From JASFUX01 sp050050115 (lineage in GTDB: Bacteria; Pseudomonadota; Alphaproteobacteria; Caulobacterales; Maricaulaceae): a stretch of 12,489 nt of DNA. Below are positions 1-5,232 of the stretch, in pieces (the first letter of the stretch is position 1; each line of letters begins with the position of its first letter). A program made the translations under genes and the position numbers. Under the pieces are notes generated by a model. That model did not search any database. It saw only the letters and a list, made by a program, of their open reading frames with translations, and was not told where the DNA came from. The DNA lies in the NCBI GenBank assembly GCA_050050115.1, contig JASFUX010000087.1, forward strand, positions 1 to 12,489, in the 5' to 3' direction.

Positions 1-45
1 TCCAACGGAGCGCCCCGGTGTTGATTCCCGCAATTTCGCAGGGGT

Positions 46-1449
46 TTAGCACTTGTAGTACATTTCGAACTCGACGGGATGAGGGTGCATCTCGAAGCGC
101 ACGCTCTCCTCCATCTTGAGCTCGATGTAGGCGTCGATCTGATCGTCGTCGAAGACGCCGCCCTTCTTCAGGAACTCGCGGTCGGCATCGAGCGACTCGC
201 ACGCCTGACGCAGGCTCGAGCACACCGTGGGGATGCCTTCGAGCTCTTCGGGCGGCAGGTCGTAGAGGTCCTTGTCCATCGGATCGCCGGGGTGGATCCG
301 GTTCTCGATCCCGTCGAGGCCGGCCATCAGCAGCGCGGAGAAGGTGAGGTAGGGGTTGCCCGCCGGGTCGGGGAAGCGCGTTTCGAGGCGCTTGCCGTTG
401 GCCGAGGGCGAGAAGGGAATGCGCACGGACGCCGAGCGGTTGCGCGCCGAATAGGCGAGCAGCACCGGCGCCTCGAAGCCCGGCACGAGCCGCTTGTAGG
501 AGTTCGTGGTCGAGTTCGAGAAGGCGTTGATCGCGCGGGCGTGCTTGATGATCCCGCCGATGTAGTAGAGGCAGGTCTCCGACAGGTCCGCATACTGATC
601 GCCCGCGAAAGCCGGCTTGCCGCCCTTCCAGATCGACTGGTGGACGTGCATGCCGGTGCCGTTGTCGTTCCACACCGGCTTGGGCATGAACGTCGCGGTC
701 TTTCCGAACGCCGCGGCGACGTTGTGCACGATGTACTTATAGAGCTGCATGTTGTCGGCCATGCGCACGAGCGTATTGAACTTCATCCCAAGCTCGTGCT
801 GGGAGGGCGCGACCTCGTGGTGGTGCTTTTCCGGCGCAAGCCCGAGCGCGGTCATCACCGAGAGCATTTCCGAGCGCATGTCCTGGGCGGTGTCGACCGG
901 CGGGACCGGAAAGTAGCCGCCCTTGGGTCCCGGACGGTGCCCAGGGTTGCCCCCGTCGTACATGGCGTCCGAGTTGTAGGGGCCTTCGATCGAATCGAGC
1001 TGGTAGCCGGTGCTCTGCTGCGCGGTCGACCAACGCACGTCGTCGAAGACGAAGAACTCGGCTTCGGGGCCGAAGTAGGCGGCGTCGCCGATGCCGCTCG
1101 ACTGCAGATAAGCCTCGGCGCGCTTGGCCGTGCTGCGCGGGTCGCGATTGTAAGGGGACCCGGTGCCCGGCTCGACAATGTCGCAAATGATGAAAGCGGT
1201 CGTCTGCTGGAAGAACGGGTCGATCTCCGTGGTGGAGGGGTCGGGCATCAGGGTCATGTCGGATTCGTTGATCGCTTTCCAACCGGCGATCGACGAGCCG
1301 TCGAACATGGTCCCGCTCTCGAAGAGGTCCTGGTCCACCATCGACATGTCGAAGGTGACATGCTGAAGTTTGCCGCGCGGGTCGGTGAACCGAAGATCGA
1401 CATACTTCACATCTTCGTCGCGCAGTTTCTTGAGAACGTCTGTGGACAT
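46..1449 (-). CDS. glnA: Type I glutamine synthetase
   Basis: Cytoplasmic enzyme that makes glutamine from glutamate, ammonia and ATP, the main entry of ammonium into metabolism; the family forms dodecamers. The 467-residue protein has the usual type I length. Visible landmarks are FDGSSIAGW at 49-57, the metal-binding GPEAEFF at 127-133, HHHEVAPSQHEL at 209-220, the ATP-site stretch NDNGTGMHVHQS at 261-272, KRLVPGFEAPV at 319-329 and NRSASVRIP at 337-345. LYDLPPEE at 395-402 contains Tyr396, equivalent to the E. coli tyrosine adenylylated by GlnE, so the enzyme is probably controlled by adenylylation. The start is supported by a purine-rich GAGGAGGGGG just upstream. The C-terminus is YYKC rather than the YYSV I recall for E. 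coli. It is divergent from amtB across a long regulatory region and separated from glnB, with which it usually forms an operon. No convincing terminator is visible in the 45 nt available downstream. Confidence 0.98.
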   Translation of the reverse strand: MSTDVLKKLRDEDVKYVDLRFTDPRGKLQHVTFDMSMVDQDLFESGTMFDGSSIAGWKAINESDMTLMPDPSTTEIDPFFQQTTAFIICDIVEPGTGSPYNRDPRSTAKRAEAYLQSSGIGDAAYFGPEAEFFVFDDVRWSTAQQSTGYQLDSIEGPYNSDAMYDGGNPGHRPGPKGGYFPVPPVDTAQDMRSEMLSVMTALGLAPEKHHHEVAPSQHELGMKFNTLVRMADNMQLYKYIVHNVAAAFGKTATFMPKPVWNDNGTGMHVHQSIWKGGKPAFAGDQYADLSETCLYYIGGIIKHARAINAFSNSTTNSYKRLVPGFEAPVLLAYSARNRSASVRIPFSPSANGKRLETRFPDPAGNPYLTFSALLMAGLDGIENRIHPGDPMDKDLYDLPPEELEGIPTVCSSLRQACESLDADREFLKKGGVFDDDQIDAYIELKMEESVRFEMHPHPVEFEMYYKC

Positions 1450-1544
1450 CCGCCCCCTCCTCGTTGCTCTTCCAAATGGCAGGCCGCTGTTCAGAGAACC
1501 TGAAGCGGTCGAGGCCTCGCCCCGTCATCTCCATACTGCGATGC

Positions 1545-1575
1545 AATAATTCTCTCGGCAATCAAAATAATTCTC
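1545..1575. repeat. 10-bp direct repeat upstream of glnA, 21-bp period
   Basis: AATAATTCTC occurs at 1545-1554 and again at 1566-1575. Start-to-start spacing is 21 bp, two helical turns, so both copies face the same side of the DNA. They lie about 96-126 nt upstream of the glnA start codon (GAGAATTATT as read toward glnA). This layout fits a tandem operator or upstream activator site. The protein that would bind is unknown. Confidence 0.45.
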
Positions 1576-1850
1576 GCGTGACCCGTTTGAGCTCGTTTTG
1601 GAGGATTTCTGGTCACGTTTTGCATTTTTGACGCGACTAACGGAGTGCAAGTGCGACAAATTGAGCACGAATCATTCTTTTCCGCGTTGCAGTGGCGAAG
1701 GATGATGACGCCGAGTCCCTTCGAAAGTTGGAACAATCTGCTGCAGTGCACCTGTTATTCAGGCTAGCGCCGATAGTTTGTTTCAAGGATCCTGTGTGCG
1801 GGGTAATAAATTCCCCTTTTGGGCCTGCACTGGAAAAAATGTCACTGCAT

Positions 1851-1886
1851 ATTTCGCAAGCGCACATTTCTGTTGCAATGCGAAAT
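1851..1886. repeat. 8-bp inverted repeat between glnA and amtB
   Basis: ATTTCGCA (1851-1858) and its exact reverse complement TGCGAAAT (1879-1886) flank a 20-nt spacer, giving a 28-bp centre-to-centre distance. It could be a split operator or a weak RNA hairpin. An 8-bp match over this range could arise by chance, so confidence is low. Confidence 0.25.
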
Positions 1887-2118
1887 CGGCTGGTTCTAGC
1901 CTCCTCATTGCGAGTCGTCCGCTCTTGAGTCGAGCGTCAGTTGGCGAAGGGGAGGCGCGGCGCGCTCTGGGCTCGTCAGAGCCGACACGGCCGCGACAGC
2001 GGCGCTGAGGACGGGGACAAATGAAACGACGACGAAGCAGCGCCGAGACGGCGGGGCGGCCTTAGGGGCGGCTCCGGCGCAGCGCTGAATCGAGTTCGAT
2101 CCGGCGTCGGCGTCCTCA

Positions 2119-2138
2119 GACTTTCTTCGAGAAAAGTC
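2119..2138 (+). promoter_or_regulatory. Leader hairpin upstream of amtB
   Basis: GACTTT (2119-2124) pairs perfectly with AAAGTC (2133-2138) around an 8-nt loop that can close by two more pairs. It lies about 78 nt upstream of the amtB ATG and could be part of the mRNA leader. It has no T-tract, so it is not an intrinsic terminator. Confidence 0.25.
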
Positions 2139-2202
2139 GCGTTGTGCGAAGCGCCCGATACGCAGCGGTTTCGGGGCTGGGGCTGCGTGCGCGCGCAAAC
2201 AA

Positions 2203-2207
2203 GGTGG
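2203..2207 (+). promoter_or_regulatory. Ribosome binding site fixing the amtB start
   Basis: GGTGG, preceded by AA, lies 8 nt before the ATG at 2216. The upstream in-frame GTG at 2144 has no comparable site. Starting there would put 24 extra residues, Arg/Ala-rich, before a normal signal peptide. Confidence 0.55.
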
Positions 2208-2215
2208 AAACGACA

Positions 2216-3586
2216 ATGATAGCGACAGGCAAACATCTAGAGAGCCCGCGACGGCTTTGGCGAATGGGATTGGTCGCCGCCGGCGCGGTGGTGGCGGCGG
2301 TGCTCGCCACGGGCCCGGCGTCGGCCGAGGTCGACCCCGAGGTTCAGTACATCTTCAACACCTTCTCGTTCCTGGTGACGGGCGCGCTCGTCATGTGGAT
2401 GGCGGCTGGCTTTGCGATGCTCGAGGTTGGCTCGGTGCGCGCCAAGCACGCGGGCGTCATCTGTATGAAGAACATCGGGCTCTTCTCGATCGCCGGCATC
2501 ATGTTTTACCTGGTCGGCTACGAGATGCTCTACAACATCGAGGAGGGCGGCTTCCTCGCCACCCCTCGCATCTGGGAGCCGAGCGAGCTCGCCAGCGATG
2601 AAAGCATCGACGTGTCGGGCGGCTACGCAGCGGCGTCGGACTGGTTCTTCCAGATGGTGTTCGTCGCCACGGCGGCGTCGATCGTCTCCGGGGCGGTCGC
2701 TGAGCGCTCGCGCATTGGGCCGTTCTTCATTTTCGTCGCGGTGCTGACGGCGTTGATCTACCCCATCCAGGGCTCCTGGACCGGTTGGGCCGGCGGCTGG
2801 CTCTCCACGGAGTTTGGCTTCTCCGACTTCGCCGGCTCGACGATTGTGCACTCCACCGGCGGCTGGGCCGCTCTTGCAGGCATCATTCTGCTCGGTGCGC
2901 GTTCCGGACGTTTTGTTGACGGCAAGCCCGTGCCGATGCGGGGATCGAGCCTGCCTTTGGCGACGCTCGGCACGTTCGTGCTGTGGCTGGGGTGGTTCGG
3001 CTTCAACGGCGGCTCGCAGCTGGCCTTGGGCTCGGCCGCGGACGCCACCGCCATCGCGCAGATCTTCGCCAACACCAACATGGCCGCCGCCGGCGGCGTG
3101 GTGGCCGCGTACGTGCTGTCGATCGGCTTGGGTCGGGGCAAGGCGAACCTTGCGTTCTGCCTGAACGGCGCGCTGGCGGGCCTGGTGTCGATCACCGCTG
3201 AGCCGCTGACGCCCAACATCATGGAAGCGATCGTGATCGGCGCCATCGGCGCGGTGATCGCCACGTTCGGCGCGATCTTGCTCGAGAAGCTCCGGCTTGA
3301 CGACGTGGTCGGCGCGATTCCCGTCCACTTGTTCGCCGGGATCTGGGGCACGATGATTGTTCCGTTCACGAATTCCGGCACGAGCTACGTTGGCCAAGCC
3401 GTTGGCGTGGCCGCGATCGGCGCGTTCGTGTTCACCGTGAGCTTCGCGCTGTGGCTGGTGCTGAAGATCGTCATCGGCATCCGGCTGAAGCCAGAGGCTG
3501 AGGTGGTCGGAGGCGACCTGTCCGAGCTCGGCGCTCCGGCCTATCCGGAGTTCGTCCCGGGAAACGGGCAACCCTCGGCCCTGTAA
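2216..3586 (+). CDS. amtB: Ammonium transporter (Amt family)
   Basis: Inner-membrane channel for ammonium uptake; family members form trimers and are gated by a P-II protein, here probably the nearby GlnB. From the ATG at 2216 the product is 456 residues. A signal peptide with a hydrophobic core (about 17-31) ends in PASA, with likely cleavage after residue 37, as in the E. coli AmtB precursor. The mature part is a run of hydrophobic segments matching eleven membrane spans. Key pore residues are present: Asp204 in FSDFAG, the twin histidines His212 (STIVHSTGGW) and His371 (IPVHLFAGIWGT), and the phenylalanine-rich WLGWFGFNGG (257-266). The second histidine motif reads VHLFAG where many AmtBs have VHGVGG. 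Unlike the common glnK-amtB operon, no P-II gene precedes it; the P-II gene lies beyond the porin on the other strand. Confidence 0.96.
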   Translation: MIATGKHLESPRRLWRMGLVAAGAVVAAVLATGPASAEVDPEVQYIFNTFSFLVTGALVMWMAAGFAMLEVGSVRAKHAGVICMKNIGLFSIAGIMFYLVGYEMLYNIEEGGFLATPRIWEPSELASDESIDVSGGYAAASDWFFQMVFVATAASIVSGAVAERSRIGPFFIFVAVLTALIYPIQGSWTGWAGGWLSTEFGFSDFAGSTIVHSTGGWAALAGIILLGARSGRFVDGKPVPMRGSSLPLATLGTFVLWLGWFGFNGGSQLALGSAADATAIAQIFANTNMAAAGGVVAAYVLSIGLGRGKANLAFCLNGALAGLVSITAEPLTPNIMEAIVIGAIGAVIATFGAILLEKLRLDDVVGAIPVHLFAGIWGTMIVPFTNSGTSYVGQAVGVAAIGAFVFTVSFALWLVLKIVIGIRLKPEAEVVGGDLSELGAPAYPEFVPGNGQPSAL

Positions 3587-3600
3587 TGGAGAAAGGCGAA

Positions 3601-3625
3601 CCGCGGGGGCCTCGCGCCCCTGCGG
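3601..3625 (+). terminator. Strong hairpin after amtB, possible terminator
   Basis: CCGCGGGGGC (3601-3610) pairs over 10 bp, with one G-U, with GCCCCTGCGG (3616-3625) around a 5-nt loop. It starts 14 nt after the amtB stop. No T-tract follows, so it may instead be a transcript-stabilising hairpin or a Rho-assisted end. Confidence 0.4.
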
Positions 3626-3737
3626 CCGCCGCTCCGGCAGGCGTCGGGGTGACTGCGGGCGCCGGGATCGCCGGTCGAAAGGTGGAGCCGCGGCGTCAAC
3701 TAAAGCCTCGTGAGAATCACGGCTCGAGCGAGGTTCG

Positions 3738-3756
3738 TAAACAGAATGTTAACCAT
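3738..3756 (+). promoter_or_regulatory. CtrA-like binding box upstream of the porin
   Basis: TAAA (3738-3741), seven bases, then TTAACCAT (3749-3756). This matches the alphaproteobacterial CtrA consensus TTAA-N7-TTAA at seven of eight core positions, and TTAACCAT is a known extended half-site. It lies about 200 nt before the porin start. It would mean something only if the host encodes CtrA, which this window does not show. Confidence 0.3.
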
Positions 3757-3874
3757 GTGGGGGTGAAGCAAACGCGCAACAATCACGGAGTAATCGCGCA
3801 CACGGACAAGCGGAAGCTTCGGCCCCGTTCGGAATCAAAGAAACGTCCGTGAGCACTTGTTCCCCCGAGCCGCC

Positions 3875-3892
3875 TTGGCGCGAGGCTTGAGC
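3875..3892 (+). promoter_or_regulatory. Sigma-54-like promoter element for the porin
   Basis: TTGGCGCGAGGCTTGAGC resembles the -24/-12 consensus TTGGCACG-N4-TTGC. TTGGC and TTG are present at the right spacing, but the -22 A is G and the conserved -12 C is A, so the GG-N10-GC rule is not fully met. Predicted transcription would start near 3901, leaving a leader of about 50 nt. Sigma-54 control would suit a nitrogen-linked gene. Confidence 0.3.
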
Positions 3893-3953
3893 GGACAGGC
3901 TGAAGATCGCGTCAGAATGACGACACCAAACATCAAACATCGGAGAGACTGGA

Positions 3954-4673
3954 ATGAAGAAACTTATCTTGAAATCGAGCACGGTGCTCGTCGCGGCGGC
4001 GGCGGCGGCCTCGGTCGGAGGCGCGGCGCTGGGTCAAATGGAAGACGTCGAAGTCGAGGGCAACGTTGCACTCGTCTCGGACTATCGCTTCCGCGGCGTG
4101 TCGCTGTCGGACGACACGATGGCGCTGCAAGGCGGCTTCGATCTCGCCACGGATTCCGGCTTCTACGTCGGCACCTGGGCGTCGTCGATCGAACAGGCTG
4201 CGGGTTCGGAGCTTGAACTCGACCTCTATGGCGGGTTTGGCGGCGAAGTCGACATGTTCAACTACGATGTCGGCGTGCTCGGCTACTTCTATCCGGGCGG
4301 CAACGACCTCGAGTACTATGAACTCTATGGTTCGGTCGGCACCACGTTCGGCATCGTCGATGCTGCGGCGGGCGTCGCCTACGCGCCCGAACAAGACAAT
4401 ATCGGCAACGACGACAACACCTATTGGTACGTGACCGGCGAAGCTCCGCTCGGCGACTCGGCGTTCACGCTGTTCGGCTCGTTCGGTCTTGAAACCGGCG
4501 CCTTCGGCGATCCCGACGGCGACGGCGACGACAAGTACGACTGGTCGCTCGGCGTCGGCACGTCTGCGCTGGGTCTCGACTGGGCGCTGACCTACATCGA
4601 CACCTCCGAGGACGACAACCTCGTGGACGGCGTGGACGCCACTGCGGTGCTGTCGATCTCCAAGGCGCTCTAG
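3954..4673 (+). CDS. TorF-family putative outer-membrane porin
   Basis: A 239-residue exported protein. A lysine start and alanine-rich core (about 9-25) form a signal peptide, probably cleaved around residues 27-28. The mature N-terminus, VEGNVALVSDYRFRGVSLSD (35-54), followed by QGGFDLATDSGFYVGTWASS (59-78), is the hallmark of the TorF putative porin family (TIGR02001). Alternating short hydrophobic stretches fit beta-strands of an outer-membrane barrel; I know of no solved substrate for the family. The mature protein is extraordinarily acidic: I count about 40 Asp/Glu against 4 Lys/Arg. DPDGDGDDKYD at 186-196 resembles a calcium-binding loop. The last residue is Leu, not the usual barrel-terminal Phe. 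The start has GGAGAG at 3942-3947. Such porin genes sit beside amtB and P-II genes in other proteobacteria, as I recall, so a role in ammonium uptake is plausible but inferred. Confidence 0.85.
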   Translation: MKKLILKSSTVLVAAAAAASVGGAALGQMEDVEVEGNVALVSDYRFRGVSLSDDTMALQGGFDLATDSGFYVGTWASSIEQAAGSELELDLYGGFGGEVDMFNYDVGVLGYFYPGGNDLEYYELYGSVGTTFGIVDAAAGVAYAPEQDNIGNDDNTYWYVTGEAPLGDSAFTLFGSFGLETGAFGDPDGDGDDKYDWSLGVGTSALGLDWALTYIDTSEDDNLVDGVDATAVLSISKAL

Positions 4674-4699
4674 TTCGCCTTATCTCTTGCCTGCAAACT

Positions 4700-4730
4700 G
4701 CCCCGCGGAGGCGACTCCGCGGGGCTTTTT
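4700..4730 (+). terminator. Intrinsic terminator of the porin gene
   Basis: GCCCCGCGGAG (4700-4710) and CTCCGCGGGGC (4715-4725) form a perfect 11-bp stem closed by a GCGA (GNRA) tetraloop, followed directly by five T (4726-4730). It begins 26 nt after the porin stop. Read from the other strand it is followed only by CAGTTT, so it may also weakly stop glnB transcripts arriving from the right. Confidence 0.92.
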
Positions 4731-4764
4731 CATGTCGTGATTTCCAAACCGAGGCGGGAAAGGG

Positions 4765-5103
4765 TCAGATCGCGTCCGCGCCCGCTTCGCCCGTCCGGAT
4801 GCGGATCACCTGGCTGATGTCGGAGACGAAGATCTTGCCGTCACCGATGCGGCCCGTTCGCGCCGCGTCCTGGATCGCCTCGAGCACCGCGTCGAGCATG
4901 TCGTCGCTGATCACCATCTCGACCTTGAGCTTGGGCAGGAAGTCGACGACGTATTCGGCCCCGCGGTAAAGCTCGGTGTGGCCCTTTTGCCGGCCGTAGC
5001 CTTTGACCTCGGAAACCGTCATCCCTTGAAGTCCGAGCTCTTGGAGCGCTTCCTTCACGTCGTCGAGCTTGAAGGGCTTGATGATCGCTTCGACTTTCTT
5101 CAT
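4765..5103 (-). CDS. glnB: Nitrogen regulatory protein P-II
   Basis: Small trimeric signal protein that reads 2-oxoglutarate, ATP/ADP and, through uridylylation, glutamine, and passes this to NtrB, the glutamine synthetase adenylyltransferase and AmtB. Starting at MKKVEAIIKPF the product is 112 residues, exactly the family length; a longer frame beginning 14 codons upstream adds residues that P-II proteins lack. The T-loop KGYGRQKGHTELYRGAEY (34-51) includes Tyr51, the uridylylation site, and TGRIGDGKIFV (83-93) is the nucleotide-binding B-loop. Asp54 and the VVDFLPK and VIRIRTGE segments resemble GlnB more than GlnK, but the location near amtB makes GlnK-like duty possible. AAAGGCGG upstream supports the start. 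The gene converges on the porin and diverges from nnr. Confidence 0.95.
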   Translation of the reverse strand: MKKVEAIIKPFKLDDVKEALQELGLQGMTVSEVKGYGRQKGHTELYRGAEYVVDFLPKLKVEMVISDDMLDAVLEAIQDAARTGRIGDGKIFVSDISQVIRIRTGEAGADAI

Positions 5104-5154
5104 GGCGCCGCCTTTCGCGAGAACGCCGCGGAGGTCGGCGTTCATTCGATGCTG

Positions 5155-5191
5155 CGTTGCAGTATAAACAATCTGCAGCGGCGGCGCACAA
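5155..5191. promoter_or_regulatory. Divergent glnB/nnr promoter region inside a dyad
   Basis: An 8-bp dyad (CGTTGCAG at 5155-5162, CTGCAGCG at 5173-5180, one G-T pair) flanks a 10-nt AT-rich core. Toward glnB, TATACT (complement of 5161-5166) is a good -10 that would give a leader of about 50 nt; its best -35 (TTGTGC, complement of 5186-5191) has a poor 19-nt spacing. Toward nnr, TATAAA (5163-5168) is a good -10 with only a weak TTCATT upstream. The two -10 elements overlap. Confidence 0.4.
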
Positions 5192-5206
5192 GGAAGATGT
5201 CGCTGA

Positions 5207-5229
5207 AAGCCGGGGAAGGCTGAAGGGCG
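5207..5229 (+). repeat. 23-bp near-duplicate, copy 1 (before nnr)
   Basis: AAGCCGGGGA, then AG, then GCTGAAGGGCG, ending 3 nt before the nnr start codon. The second copy at 9007-9029 differs only in the central two bases (AG versus GA). Both copies contain the TGA of a frame ending in Ala-Gly-Glu-Gly/Ser and the AAGGG ribosome binding site for the next gene. Confidence 0.6.
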
Positions 5230-5232
5230 GAG

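Larger units (their letters stand above)
1450..2215. other. Long glnA-amtB divergent intergenic region
   Basis: 766 nt with no convincing gene. The stretch from about 1540 to 1900 is much more AT-rich than the flanking coding DNA, as expected for a promoter and operator region serving both divergent nitrogen genes. It holds a 10-bp direct repeat (1545-1575), an inverted repeat CGTGACC/GGTCACG (1577-1583 and 1611-1617), an 8-bp inverted repeat ATTTCGCA/TGCGAAAT (1851-1858 and 1879-1886), and a leader hairpin near amtB (2119-2138). GANTC, the CcrM methylation target in many alphaproteobacteria, occurs about five times. Short reading frames here (for example 1692-1928) have no recognisable domain or good start context, so I treat them as chance. 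I found no clear sigma-54 promoter or complete NtrC dyad. Confidence 0.6.
3587..3953. other. amtB-porin intergenic region
   Basis: 367 nt without a convincing gene. An open frame of 88 codons (3586-3852) starts in a TAATG overlap with the amtB stop, but its product is a low-complexity Arg/Ala/Pro-rich then basic string with no known domain, and it runs straight through a strong hairpin, so I do not call it. The region contains that hairpin (3601-3625), a small palindrome CGTGA-GAA-TCACG (3709-3721), a repeated AATCACGG (3715-3722 and 3781-3788), a CtrA-like box (3738-3756) and a sigma-54-like element (3875-3892). The porin therefore probably has its own promoter. Confidence 0.55.

Noticed and set aside
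1..45. Terminator downstream of glnA
   Set aside because: Only a short interrupted GC pairing (CCCTGC with GCGGG) and no T-run on the minus strand; the window ends too soon to judge.
79..1503. 474-codon open frame on the plus strand opposite glnA
   Set aside because: Antisense shadow of glnA in GC-rich DNA; the product is a Val/Arg/Gly/Asp-rich string with no domain, while the minus-strand protein matches glutamine synthetase throughout.
1781..1809. TTTCAA-N17-TAATAA as a sigma-70 promoter
   Set aside because: Spacing is right but both hexamers match poorly and it lies about 400 nt from amtB.
1747..1831. NtrC-like half-sites TGCACC (1747-1752) and TGCACT (1826-1831)
   Set aside because: Neither has the matching GGTGCA half at 5-bp spacing, so there is no complete dyad.
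1692..1928. Possible 78-residue protein between glnA and amtB
   Set aside because: No ribosome binding site of note, no domain, and coding style unlike the neighbouring genes.
1941..1956. GG-N10-GC match as a sigma-54 promoter for amtB
   Set aside because: TTGGCGAAGGGGAGGC fits the minimal spacing but the -12 part is AGGC and the surroundings are GC-rich, so a chance match is likely.
2144..2215. Upstream GTG start for amtB
   Set aside because: Adds an unlikely Arg/Ala-rich extension before a normal signal peptide; the ATG at 2216 has the better ribosome binding site.
2237..3571. 444-codon open frame on the minus strand opposite amtB
   Set aside because: Shadow frame with Arg/His/Asp-rich content; AmtB motifs are continuous on the plus strand.
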